15,586 bases of DNA from Rhodospirillaceae bacterium (GCA_030151865.1 JASLCK010000187.1:1-15586); one strand, 5' to 3'; numbered from the stretch's first letter, positions 6,865 through 13,962 are shown. Program-made: numbers and translations. Notes: generated by a model from the letters alone, not told the origin.

Positions 6865-7220
6865 AATTCGCCATTCTGGTCAATGAAGGCCCCTATCGCC
6901 ATCAGGCGTCGGAAAGCGCCCTGGCCTTTGCCCGCGCCGTCCTGGCCCAGGGGCACGAACTGTTTCGGGTGTTCTTCTATTTCGATGGGGTCAACAATGC
7001 CAACCGGCTGGCGGCACCGCCCGCCGATCAGCACAACCCGATCCGCGACTGGTCCGACTTTGCCGCCGATACCGGGACCGATCTGGTGTTGTGCATCAAT
7101 GCCGGAATGAAACGCGGCGTGCGCGAAGCCAATCTGGCCCCCGGCTTTCGCATTTCCGGCATGGGCCAGTTGGTCGAAGCGGCGCTGAGCGCCGACCGCC
7201 TGATCACCTTTGGAGCCTGA
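6861..7220 (+). CDS. tusD: Sulfur relay protein TusD/DsrE
   Basis: This 119-residue protein belongs to the DsrE family. In the TusBCD (DsrEFH) complex this subunit receives sulfur as a persulfide and passes it to TusE/DsrC. The acceptor cysteine is present at residue 78 (TDLVLCINAGMKRGV), the same number as in characterised TusD/DsrE, and the K-R-G-V that follows is typical. The N-terminus MKFAILVNEGPYRHQASESAL also fits. The start is GTG 6861, which overlaps the chelatase stop in a GTGA junction; a longer upstream frame is out of phase with any family homology. tusC follows after 5 bp. The complex feeds either tRNA 2-thiouridine synthesis or dissimilatory sulfur oxidation, and the sequence alone does not decide which. 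Confidence 0.9.
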   Translation: MKFAILVNEGPYRHQASESALAFARAVLAQGHELFRVFFYFDGVNNANRLAAPPADQHNPIRDWSDFAADTGTDLVLCINAGMKRGVREANLAPGFRISGMGQLVEAALSADRLITFGA

Positions 7221-7225
7221 CGGCC

Positions 7226-7582
7226 ATGAAGCGCCTGCTGTTCGTCAACCGCAAGCCGCCGTTCGGCACCAGCCATCCCGCCGAACTGATGGAAACCGTC
7301 CTGATCGCCGCCGCCTTTGACCAGGAAGTCCATCTGGCCTTTCTCGACGACGGAGTCTTCCAACTGCTGCGCGGCCAGGGCGACAGCGTAGCCGGACGCC
7401 CCCCCCTGACCGGCTGTCTGGCCGAATGGGAAGATTACGACATCGACCAGATTTGGGTTGAACGTCAATCGCTGGAAGAACGCGGCCTTGCCGCCGACGA
7501 TCTGGCTTTTGACGCCACCGTGATCGACCGAACCGAAATGGCCGATCTGCTGACCCGCATGGATATGGTGTTCAGCGCATGA
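7226..7582 (+). CDS. tusC: Sulfur relay protein TusC/DsrF
   Basis: This 118-residue DsrE-fold protein has the typical DsrF opening MKRLLFVNRKPPFGTSHPAE and the FLDDGVFQLL motif at about residues 37-46. It is normally the middle subunit of the heterohexameric TusBCD/DsrEFH complex and has no catalytic sulfur-carrying cysteine. Only one cysteine is seen, in LTGCLAEWEDYDI. ATG 7226 is preferred over an upstream in-frame start that would overlap tusD; GGAG lies just upstream at the tusD stop. The gene ends in an ATGA overlap with tusB, as expected where subunits are needed in equal amounts. Confidence 0.9.
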   Translation: MKRLLFVNRKPPFGTSHPAELMETVLIAAAFDQEVHLAFLDDGVFQLLRGQGDSVAGRPPLTGCLAEWEDYDIDQIWVERQSLEERGLAADDLAFDATVIDRTEMADLLTRMDMVFSA

Positions 7583-7884
7583 CCCCGCTTCACATCGTCA
7601 ACAAATCGCCCTTCGACAACCGCGCCTTGGCCGATTGTCTGGCTCGCCTGACCGATGGCGCGGCCTTGCTGCTGATCGAGGATGGGGTTTTCGGGGCCTT
7701 GGCCGCCTTGTCCCTGCCCGGCCTGACCGATTTGGCCCATCAGGGGCGACTTTACGCCCTGACCCCCGATCTGTCGGCCCGTGGCCTGACGGCGGAGCGC
7801 CTGTTGCAAGGACTGCGTCAGGTGGATTATCCGGGCTTTGTCGATCTGACCGTCGCCCACAGCCCTGTACAGTCCTGGTTTTAG
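7579..7884 (+). CDS. tusB: Sulfur relay protein TusB/DsrH
   Basis: This 101-residue protein is the smallest subunit of the TusBCD/DsrEFH complex. The N-terminus MTPLHIVNKSPFDNRALADC carries the conserved cysteine at residue 20, the position known for DsrH, and the family motif LLIEDGVFGAL follows at about 31-41. The C-terminus ends in the aromatic residues typical of the family (SWF). Its ATG overlaps the tusC stop. It is the last gene of the operon; no tusE/dsrC is found in this window. A run of palindromes begins eight bases after the stop. Confidence 0.9.
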   Translation: MTPLHIVNKSPFDNRALADCLARLTDGAALLLIEDGVFGALAALSLPGLTDLAHQGRLYALTPDLSARGLTAERLLQGLRQVDYPGFVDLTVAHSPVQSWF

Positions 7885-7891
7885 GAGAAAG

Positions 7892-8031
7892 CCCTAGAGG
7901 GTTTTCTGTTCTGACTTCGTCTGAACAGAAAACGCGACAAGCCCGAGCGGCGCTTGAGCCTGGCTGGCACCGGAGGTGCCGCCGCCAGAGGCATTGACGA
8001 GAGTTGTTTCCGTTTGAACGGAAACAACTCT
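7892..8031. repeat. Cluster of palindromes between convergent genes (REP/MITE-like, possible two-way terminator)
   Basis: Three main stems occur within 140 bp. Stem A (7901-7933) pairs GTTTTCTGTTC with GAACAGAAAAC, extended inward by GAC/GTC across a T-T mismatch. Stem B (7966-7980) is GGCACC-GGA-GGTGCC, flanked by CTGGC (7960-7964) and GCCAG (7984-7988). Stem C (8000-8031) pairs AGAGTTGTTTCCGTT with its exact complement around TG. A small CCCT-AG-AGGG precedes stem A. No U-run follows any stem, so these are not standard intrinsic terminators. Two long AT-rich palindromes around a GC-rich centre look like a dispersed intergenic element. Stem C covers the first two bases of the YihY-family stop codon. 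Confidence 0.65.
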
Positions 8032-9322
8032 AATCAGCCTGATCCTCGGGCAGTTCGGCCATGGGGTGGCTGGTCCAATGCAGCCCCGCTTCCTCGACCA
8101 GCGTGCGCAAAGGAATATCGAGAATGCGCGCCTCGGTCTCGGCGGCTTTGGCAACCCGCTCGGCGATACGGCGCATCCAGGGGGCGGGATCATCCTCGAC
8201 GGCGGCATGGACCAGCCCCAATTCCAGCGCATGGGCGATATCGGCCAGACTGGCGCTTTCCAGATCGCGCCCCAGCAAGAAACGCCCGTTGGCTGTCACC
8301 ACCACAAACCGGGCGTCGCGCAGCTTTTCCAGCACAGCCAGAAAATCGGGCTCGCCTTCCCCCACCGCATCCAGCAATTGCAGGCGGCTGCGGCCCTTGG
8401 CCTGATGGCGCACATCGTCTTGCAGGCTGGTGAGAATCGACAAAGCAATGTTCAGGCGGCGATGGGGTGGCAGCGGCCCCCCCCGGTCAAAACGCGACAG
8501 CCGCCATTCCGGCAAAGCCGCCGTCAGTTCCGCCCCGAACAGCACCACCACCCACGACAGATACATCCAGAACAGAAAAATCGGCACCGCCGCCACCGCG
8601 CCGTAAATGCTCTGATAGGCATGAACCTGGCCGACATAAAGGCCGAACCCCCAACGCAGGGCGGCAAAGGCCAGCGCCGCCGCGACGCCGCCGATCACTC
8701 CATCCCAGGGGCGGACCCGGCGGTTGGGCACGGCGATGTAAAGCAGGGCGAAGGCCACCGCCAACAGGCTGTTGGGCAAGGCCCCGGTGATCGAGCGCAC
8801 GAACCCCGACACCCCCAACCGTCCTGCCCAATCCCCCATGGAAAAGAACCAGGCCGACAGCGACAGACTGGCCCCCACCAGCATCGGCCCCAAGGTCAGG
8901 GCCGTCCAATAGACCAGCAGACGCGATACCGCCGAACGGGCCGTGGCAACCCGGAAGATGGCGTTCAGCGACGTTTCCACCGTCACCAGCACCATCACCG
9001 CCGACACCGCCAACCCGACGATGCCCGCCGTGGTCAGCTTGCCCGCATTGGCGACAAAGCCGGTGACATAGCCCCGCACCTGCTCGCCTACCTGGGGCAC
9101 CAGATTGTGGAACAGCCAAACCTGCACCGTATCGCGCACGGCGTTGAAAGCGGGAAACGCGGCCAGCATGGCCAGACCGATGGCCAGCAAGGGCACCAGC
9201 GACAGAAGCGAGCTGTAGCTGAGCGACGACGCCATGTTGAGCGCGCTGTCGCGGCGAAAGCGTTGCGCCACATACAAAACCAGACTGGCCCAACGCCGCA
9301 GCGAAGAAAGAATGCTGTGCAT
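8030..9322 (-). CDS. YihY/BrkB family inner-membrane protein with C-terminal cytoplasmic domain
   Basis: This 430-residue protein has six predicted membrane segments (about 33-55, 97-119, 137-160, 183-200, 207-232 and 241-265) and the family motifs ASSLSYSSLLSLVPLLAI near the N-terminus, VETSLNAIFRV, and YGAVAAVPIFLFWMYLSW followed by LFGAEL. Members were once called ribonuclease BN, but that activity belongs to another protein; the real function of YihY is unclear. Residues about 285-430 form a soluble tail, longer than in the E. coli protein, with features of a winged-helix-like domain (LNIALSILTSLQ, FLAVLEKLRDARFVVV, RFLLGRDLESASLADI). ATG 9322 is chosen; a TTG start at 9343 would add seven residues and cannot be excluded. 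The TAG stop lies in a palindrome arm. Confidence 0.88.
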   Translation of the reverse strand: MHSILSSLRRWASLVLYVAQRFRRDSALNMASSLSYSSLLSLVPLLAIGLAMLAAFPAFNAVRDTVQVWLFHNLVPQVGEQVRGYVTGFVANAGKLTTAGIVGLAVSAVMVLVTVETSLNAIFRVATARSAVSRLLVYWTALTLGPMLVGASLSLSAWFFSMGDWAGRLGVSGFVRSITGALPNSLLAVAFALLYIAVPNRRVRPWDGVIGGVAAALAFAALRWGFGLYVGQVHAYQSIYGAVAAVPIFLFWMYLSWVVVLFGAELTAALPEWRLSRFDRGGPLPPHRRLNIALSILTSLQDDVRHQAKGRSRLQLLDAVGEGEPDFLAVLEKLRDARFVVVTANGRFLLGRDLESASLADIAHALELGLVHAAVEDDPAPWMRRIAERVAKAAETEARILDIPLRTLVEEAGLHWTSHPMAELPEDQAD

Positions 9323-9438
9323 GTCTTTGGTGCGCCCCTTCAAGGTCCGGCCATCACATTAAGGACATCGGTCCGGTCAATCCCGGTTTCTTTTTAGCAT
9401 ATCCCCCATGCAGCGCAGCAATTTGCGGCACGGGCGCT

Positions 9439-9466
9439 TTGACCAAGACGGCCTTTCGTGTAGGAT
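9439..9466 (+). promoter_or_regulatory. Candidate sigma-70 promoter for fabI-aroC
   Basis: TTGACC at 9439-9444 and TAGGAT at 9461-9466 are separated by 16 bp and match the sigma-70 consensus at 5/6 and 4/6 positions. This predicts a transcript start near 9473 and a leader of about 50 bases before the fabI ATG. It lies in the 200-bp divergent gap between the YihY-family gene and fabI. The call rests on sequence alone. Confidence 0.45.
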
Positions 9467-9522
9467 GCCCGCGCTTTGCCGCAAAATCGGCAAAATATTC
9501 ATTAAGGTCGGAGAGGGACTGA

Positions 9523-10338
9523 ATGACCGTTGCTACGGGATTGATGGCCGGTAAGAAGGGCCTGGTTATGGGCGTCGCCAACGACCGCTCGATCGCTTGG
9601 GCCATTGCTAAAGCCGCCCATGAACAAGGTGCGGAACTGGCCTTCACCTTCCAGGGCGAGGCTTTGGAAAAGCGCGTCCGTCCGCTGGCCGACAGCATCG
9701 GCAGCGATCTGGTGCTGCAATGCGACGTGTCGAGCGAAGAAAGCATCGACAGCGTGTTCGACACCCTGAAGGAAAAGTGGGGCAAGCTGGACTTCGTGGT
9801 CCATGCCATCGGCTATTCGGACAAGACCGAACTGACCGGACGCTATGTCGACAGCACCACTCTGCCGAACTTCCTGAACACCATGCACATCTCGGTGTTC
9901 TCGTTCACCTCGGTGGCGCGCCGCGCCCAGGCGATGATGCCCGACGGCGGCAGCCTGCTGACCCTGACTTATTACGGCGCCGAACGCGTCATGCCGCACT
10001 ACAACGTGATGGGCGTGGCCAAGTCGGCGCTGGAAGCCAGCGTGCGTTATCTGGCGATGGATCTGGGCAGCCAGAACATCCGCGTCAATTCGCTGTCGGC
10101 GGGTCCGATCAAGACCCTGGCCGCTTCGGGCATCGGCGATTTCCGCTATATCCTGAAGTGGAACCAGTACAACTCGCCGCTCAAGCGCAATGTCACCTTG
10201 GAAGACATCGCCGGTTCGGGCCTGTATCTGCTGTCCGACCTGTCGTCGGGCGTGTCGGGCGAAAACCATCATGTGGACTGCGGCTATCACGTGGTCGGCA
10301 TGAAGGCGGTGGACGCTCCCGACATTTCGGTGGCGTAA
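9523..10338 (+). CDS. fabI: Enoyl-[acyl-carrier-protein] reductase, NADH type (FabI)
   Basis: This 271-residue short-chain dehydrogenase catalyses the last reduction of each fatty-acid elongation cycle (trans-2-enoyl-ACP to acyl-ACP) in the cytoplasm. The N-terminal nucleotide-binding stretch is KKGLVMGVANDRSIAWAIAK, with the altered glycine pattern of FabI. The active site is intact: Tyr150 (equivalent to E. coli Tyr146), Tyr160 (Tyr156) and Lys167 (Lys163) in TYYGAERVMPHYNVMGVAKS. Length and motifs match the family, including the C-terminal GENHHVDCGYHVVGM. ATG 9523 has a GGAGAGGG Shine-Dalgarno just upstream. aroC follows after 6 bp, so the two are probably cotranscribed. Confidence 0.97.
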   Translation: MTVATGLMAGKKGLVMGVANDRSIAWAIAKAAHEQGAELAFTFQGEALEKRVRPLADSIGSDLVLQCDVSSEESIDSVFDTLKEKWGKLDFVVHAIGYSDKTELTGRYVDSTTLPNFLNTMHISVFSFTSVARRAQAMMPDGGSLLTLTYYGAERVMPHYNVMGVAKSALEASVRYLAMDLGSQNIRVNSLSAGPIKTLAASGIGDFRYILKWNQYNSPLKRNVTLEDIAGSGLYLLSDLSSGVSGENHHVDCGYHVVGMKAVDAPDISVA

Positions 10339-10344
10339 AATCAC

Positions 10345-11430
10345 ATGTCGGGCAACGCTTTCGGCACTCTGCTGCGCTTCACCACCTTTGGCGAAAGCCA
10401 TGGTCCGGCCATCGGCTGTGTGATCGACGGCGTTCCGCCCCGCATTTCTTTAAGCGAAGCCGACATCCAGCCCTGGCTGGACCGGCGCAAGCCGGGCACG
10501 TCCCGCTTCACGACCCAGCGCCGTGAAGCGGACGAAGTCCGCATCCTGTCGGGCGTGTTCGAAGGCCAGACCACCGGCACGCCCATCGGATTGCTGATCG
10601 AAAATACTGACCAGCGGTCCAAGGATTATGGCGAGATCGCCAACCAGTTCCGCCCCGGCCATGCCGACTATACCTATCAGGCCAAGTACGGCATCCGCGA
10701 TTATCGCGGCGGCGGGCGGTCCTCGGCGCGTGAAACCGCCATGCGCGTTGCCGCCGGTGCGGTGGCCCGCAAGGTCTTGGACCATTTGCTTCCCGGTTTT
10801 TCCATCCGCGCCGCCATGGTGCAGATGGGGCCGCGCGCCATCGACCGCGATCACTGGAACTGGGACACCTGCGAAACCAACCCCTTCTGGTGCCCCGACG
10901 CCCAGACCGCCCAAATGTGGGAAGATGATCTGGACGCCATCCGCAAAGCCGGTTCATCCATCGGCGGCGTGGTGGAAGTGGTGGCCGAAGGGATTCCCGT
11001 CGGCCTGGGCGCGCCTGTCTATGACAAACTGGATGCCGACATCGCCAAGGCGCTGATGAGCATCAACGCCGTCAAGGGCGTGGAAATCGGCGACGGCTTC
11101 GCCGCCGCCGCCCTGAGCGGCGAACAGAACGCCGACGAAATGCGTCTGGGCAACGACGGCAAGCCGCTGTTCCTGTCCAATCACGCGGGCGGCATTCTGG
11201 GCGGCATCTCGTCGGGGCAACCGATCATCGCCCGTATGGCGGTCAAGCCCACCAGCTCGATCCTGACGCCCAAGCAGAGCCTGGACCGCTTCGGCCACGA
11301 GGTCGAGGTGATGACTAAGGGCCGTCACGATCCTTGCGTCGCCATCCGCGCCGTGCCGGTGGCCGAAGCCATGATGGCCCTGACCATCGCCGACCACCTG
11401 CTGCGCCATCGCGCGCAGTGCGGGCTGTAA
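10345..11430 (+). CDS. aroC: Chorismate synthase
   Basis: This 361-residue enzyme converts 5-enolpyruvylshikimate 3-phosphate to chorismate, the last shared step of aromatic amino-acid synthesis, using reduced FMN. The family signatures are all present: TTFGESHGPAIGCVIDGVPP with the catalytic His19, RPGHADYTY with His106, GGGRSSARETAMRVAAGAVA at about 122-141 and a C-terminal GRHDPCVAIRAVPVAEAM. Length is normal for the bacterial monofunctional enzyme. It starts 6 bp after the fabI stop; GGTGG at the end of fabI may serve as ribosome-binding site. There is no metabolic link with fabI, so the pairing is one of shared housekeeping expression. Confidence 0.97.
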   Translation: MSGNAFGTLLRFTTFGESHGPAIGCVIDGVPPRISLSEADIQPWLDRRKPGTSRFTTQRREADEVRILSGVFEGQTTGTPIGLLIENTDQRSKDYGEIANQFRPGHADYTYQAKYGIRDYRGGGRSSARETAMRVAAGAVARKVLDHLLPGFSIRAAMVQMGPRAIDRDHWNWDTCETNPFWCPDAQTAQMWEDDLDAIRKAGSSIGGVVEVVAEGIPVGLGAPVYDKLDADIAKALMSINAVKGVEIGDGFAAAALSGEQNADEMRLGNDGKPLFLSNHAGGILGGISSGQPIIARMAVKPTSSILTPKQSLDRFGHEVEVMTKGRHDPCVAIRAVPVAEAMMALTIADHLLRHRAQCGL

Positions 11431-11431
11431 A

Positions 11432-11486
11432 CTCACCCTCTCCGGCTTGCGGCAAAAAATCGGGGTGAGGGTGTCTGCACACACCC
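11432..11486. repeat. Inverted repeats after aroC, possible terminator or REP-like remnant
   Basis: CTCACCC at 11432-11438 pairs with GGGTGAG at 11463-11469, and GGGTGT at 11469-11474 pairs with ACACCC at 11481-11486. The two hairpins are adjacent and lie between convergent genes (aroC and the Lys-rich protein). There is no U-run, so termination is only suggested. Similar CTCACCCTC...GAGGGTGAG palindromes are common intergenic elements in GC-rich proteobacteria. Confidence 0.5.
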
Positions 11487-11498
11487 CACCCCGCACTC

Positions 11499-11783
11499 TT
11501 ACTTCTTAGCAGCAGCCCCGGCTTCGGCCTTCAGCTTGTCGCGATCGCCTTTTTGGGCGGTGCGCAGTTTATCGCGTTCCGCCTTTTGGGTTGCCTTCAG
11601 CTTATCGCGCTCGGCCTTTTGCGACAGTTTCAGCTTGTCGCGCTGGTCCTTTTGCGACGCCTTCAAGCTGTCGCGCTTTTGCACATAAGCCGCATGGGCC
11701 GCGTCGGGCACCGCTTTGGCGGCCAGCACCGGACTGGACGCCAGAATCAGGGCCATCCCGGCGGCGGTCAAAATGCGCTTCAT
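11499..11783 (-). CDS. Small secreted Lys-rich protein with 11-residue repeats
   Basis: I do not recognise a named family. The 94-residue product has a signal peptide (MKRILTAAGMALILASSPVLA) with likely cleavage after VLA at residue 21. The mature part is highly charged and has five 11-residue repeats starting with Arg-Asp at residues 37, 48, 59, 70 and 81, of the form RDKLKxxQKxE. It ends in GAAAKK. The pattern predicts one long charged alpha helix, perhaps an extended coiled coil, in the periplasm. No cysteine or catalytic motif is visible. ATG 11783 is preferred over a start at 11813 because it has GGGGGT just upstream and yields the signal peptide. The gene is convergent with aroC and diverges from prpE; its function is unknown. 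Confidence 0.75.
   Translation of the reverse strand: MKRILTAAGMALILASSPVLAAKAVPDAAHAAYVQKRDSLKASQKDQRDKLKLSQKAERDKLKATQKAERDKLRTAQKGDRDKLKAEAGAAAKK
11511..11675 (-). repeat. Five tandem 33-bp coding repeats
   Basis: The segment encodes residues 37-91 of the Lys-rich secreted protein as five in-register 33-bp units. The core reading aagctgtcgcg / agcttatcgcg recurs on the plus strand once per unit, reflecting RDKLK on the coding strand. Exact phasing at both protein and DNA level suggests growth by duplication, and copy number could vary between strains. Confidence 0.8.
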
Positions 11784-11823
11784 CCATACCCCCTTGATCA
11801 AATCTCTAAACAATTGCCATCAA

Positions 11824-11844
11824 TTCGGCATGTTTGACGCCGAA
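11824..11844. promoter_or_regulatory. Inverted repeat upstream of the Lys-rich protein gene
   Basis: TTCGGC (11824-11829) and GCCGAA (11839-11844) form perfect 6-bp arms with a 9-bp spacer. The centre is about 50 bp upstream of the ATG at 11783, a common place for an operator. No recognisable promoter pair was found beside it, and the regulator is unknown. Confidence 0.3.
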
Positions 11845-11884
11845 CTGCCCGCAACGCTAGCATAGGTCCGCTGTCCCGCAAGCC

Positions 11885-11944
11885 TTATCGACAACCCAAC
11901 CGGGTCTTGACCGCTTTTTTCGTGCGGTCTTTTGCGGTCGATAA
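11885..11944 (+). other. Nested inverted repeats in the prpE upstream region
   Basis: Outer arms TTATCGAC (11885-11892) and GTCGATAA (11937-11944) enclose ACCC/GGGT and the hairpin GACCGC (11909-11914) / GCGGTC (11924-11929), which is followed by TTTT. A second GCGGTC copy at 11934-11939 could pair with GACCGC instead, giving two competing folds. As RNA this could be a terminator or attenuator; as DNA it could be a protein-binding site. It lies about 100 bp before prpE. Confidence 0.4.
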
Positions 11945-11960
11945 AGCAGTTGCCCCTAGC

Positions 11961-12014
11961 CAAGAACGCAAAATTCTTGCAAACTCCGACCCATAAAAGA
12001 CGTGATCAAACGTC
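11961..12014 (+). promoter_or_regulatory. Candidate operator sites close to prpE
   Basis: CAAGAA-N7-TTCTTG occupies 11961-11979, and GCAAA occurs twice exactly 11 bp apart (11968-11972 and 11979-11983), the second within TTGCAAA. A further inverted repeat, GACGT-N6-ACGTC, lies at 11999-12014, about 30 bp before the start. Regulators of short-chain acyl-CoA genes in alphaproteobacteria are recalled to bind TTTGCAAA-like sites, so this may be such a target. The resemblance is partial. Confidence 0.3.
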
Positions 12015-12042
12015 AGATGGGGTTTAAAGGAAATATTCGAAC

Positions 12043-13962
12043 ATGACGAACGCGTACGATCTCGCTTATCAACGTTCGCTGAAGGATCCCGTCGGCTTCT
12101 GGGGAGACGCCGCCAAGGATATTCACTGGTACAAGACCTGGGACAAGGTGCTGGACGACAGCAAGGCCCCGTTCTATCGCTGGTTCACCGGCGGCGTGGT
12201 CAACACCTGCTTTAATGCGGTGGACCGCCATGTCGAAAATGGCCGCGCCGATCAGGCCGCGATCATCTACGACAGCCCCGTGACCAACACGGTCCGCACC
12301 ATCACGTACCGCGAACTGCAAGATCAGGTTGCCCGTTTGGCCGGCGTTCTGGCCGGTTTGGGTGTCACCAAGGGCGACCGCGTCATCGTCTATATGCCGA
12401 TGATCCCCGAAGCCGCCATCGCCATGTTGGCCTGCGCCCGCCTGGGTGCAGTGCATTCGGTGGTGTTCGGCGGGTTTGCCGCCAACGAACTGGCGACCCG
12501 CATTCAAGACAGCCAGCCGAAGGTCATCCTGTCGGCATCGTGCGGCATCGAAGTGCAGAAGGTCATTCCTTATAAGCCGCTGCTGGATGCCGCCATCGAC
12601 CTGTCGAGCCACAAGCCCAACTACACCGTTGTTTATCAGCGCCCGCAGGCCGTGGCCGAGATGAAGTCGGGCCGCGACATCGACTGGACCGACGCCGTCG
12701 CCAAGGCGACCGCGCATGATTGCGTGCCGGTGGCCGCGACCGATCCGCTCTACATTCTCTACACCTCGGGCACCACGGGTCAGCCCAAGGGCGTTGTCCG
12801 CGACAACGGCGGCCATATGGTGGCGCTGAAGTGGACGATGAAGAACATCTATAACGTCGATCCCGGCGAAGTGTATTGGGCCGCGTCGGACGTAGGTTGG
12901 GTGGTCGGCCACTCCTACATCGTCTATGCCCCCCTGCTGCACGGCTGCACCACCGTGTTCTATGAAGGCAAGCCGGTCGGCACCCCCGATGCGGGCGCGT
13001 TCTGGCGCATGATCTCGCAGCACAACATCAAGACCCTGTTCACCGCCCCCACCGCGTTCCGCGCCATCAAGCGCGACGACCCAGAAGGCGAGGAACTGAA
13101 GAAGTACGATATTTCGTGCCTGCGCACCTTGTTCCTGGCGGGCGAACGCTCCGACCCCGACACCCTGAAATGGGCGGAAGATAAGGTTAAGGTGCCGGTG
13201 ATCGATCACTGGTGGCAGACCGAAACCGGCTGGGCCATCGCCGCCAACTGCATGGGCCTGCACGCCTTCCCGGTCAAGCATGGTTCGCCCACCAAGGCAG
13301 CCCCCGGCTGGGATGTCCAGGTCCTGGACGAAGGCCATCATCAGTGCAAGCCCGGCCAGGTCGGTGCGCTGGTGGTCAAGCTGCCGCTGCCGCCCGGCAC
13401 CCTGCCGACCCTGTGGAACGCCGACCAACGTTTCGTCGACAGCTATCTGTACGAATTCCCCGGCTACTACAAGACCGCCGATGCGGGCTTCATCGACGAA
13501 GACGGCTATGTCTATGTCATGAGCCGCACTGACGACATCATCAACGTGGCCGGTCACCGCCTGTCCACCGGCGGCATGGAAGAAGTGCTGGCCAGCCACC
13601 CCGACGTTGCCGAATGCGCCGTCATCGGCGTGCACGACACCATGAAGGGTCAGCTGCCGCTGGGCTTCCTGGTGCTGAAGGCGGGTGTGACCAAGTCGAA
13701 CGAACAGATCCTGAAGGAAGTGGTTCAGTTGGTCCGCGAAAAGATCGGCCCCGTCGCCGCCTTTAAGACCGCCACCATCGTCAAACGTCTGCCCAAGACC
13801 CGGTCCGGCAAGATCCTGCGCGGCACCATGCAGAAGATCGCCGACCGCGAAGACTACAAGATGCCGGCCACCATCGACGATCCTTCCATCCTGGAAGAAA
13901 TCGAAGAGGATTTGACCGCCATCGGCTACGCCAAGGCCCGCCCGGCTTCGGAAGAAGCGTAA
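12043..13962 (+). CDS. prpE: Propionyl-CoA synthetase (PrpE)
   Basis: This 639-residue AMP-forming acyl-CoA synthetase activates propionate (and more weakly acetate) with ATP and CoA in the cytoplasm. The adenylate-forming core motif TSGTTGQPKG is at 241-250, DHWWQTETGW supplies the substrate and adenine pocket, and the C-terminal catalytic Lys590 lies in KTRSGKILRG; in related enzymes this lysine is controlled by acetylation. The stretch following the P-loop (VVRDNGGHMVALKWTMKNIY) and the overall length favour PrpE over acetyl-CoA synthetase. AAAGGA about 11 bases before ATG 12043 is the likely ribosome-binding site. The gene stands alone with structured upstream DNA and a strong terminator, so it is probably monocistronic. 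No methylcitrate or methylmalonyl pathway genes are in the window. Confidence 0.93.
   Translation: MTNAYDLAYQRSLKDPVGFWGDAAKDIHWYKTWDKVLDDSKAPFYRWFTGGVVNTCFNAVDRHVENGRADQAAIIYDSPVTNTVRTITYRELQDQVARLAGVLAGLGVTKGDRVIVYMPMIPEAAIAMLACARLGAVHSVVFGGFAANELATRIQDSQPKVILSASCGIEVQKVIPYKPLLDAAIDLSSHKPNYTVVYQRPQAVAEMKSGRDIDWTDAVAKATAHDCVPVAATDPLYILYTSGTTGQPKGVVRDNGGHMVALKWTMKNIYNVDPGEVYWAASDVGWVVGHSYIVYAPLLHGCTTVFYEGKPVGTPDAGAFWRMISQHNIKTLFTAPTAFRAIKRDDPEGEELKKYDISCLRTLFLAGERSDPDTLKWAEDKVKVPVIDHWWQTETGWAIAANCMGLHAFPVKHGSPTKAAPGWDVQVLDEGHHQCKPGQVGALVVKLPLPPGTLPTLWNADQRFVDSYLYEFPGYYKTADAGFIDEDGYVYVMSRTDDIINVAGHRLSTGGMEEVLASHPDVAECAVIGVHDTMKGQLPLGFLVLKAGVTKSNEQILKEVVQLVREKIGPVAAFKTATIVKRLPKTRSGKILRGTMQKIADREDYKMPATIDDPSILEEIEEDLTAIGYAKARPASEEA

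Noticed and set aside
7901..7933. Intrinsic terminator of the tus operon
   Set aside because: The stem is strong but is followed by CGCGAC rather than a U-run, so it is listed as a palindromic repeat instead.
7892..8031. CRISPR-like repeats
   Set aside because: The palindromes differ from one another and there are no regular direct repeats with spacers and no cas genes.
8066..9397. 443-codon plus-strand frame antisense to the YihY-family gene
   Set aside because: Gln, His, Arg and Pro-rich with no motif; the opposite strand encodes a clear six-segment membrane protein.
12013..13635. 540-codon open frame antisense to prpE
   Set aside because: It lies fully opposite a gene with complete catalytic motifs; its composition (His, Gly, Asp, Val, Gln-rich) is that of the reverse strand of GC-rich coding DNA and no domain is recognisable.
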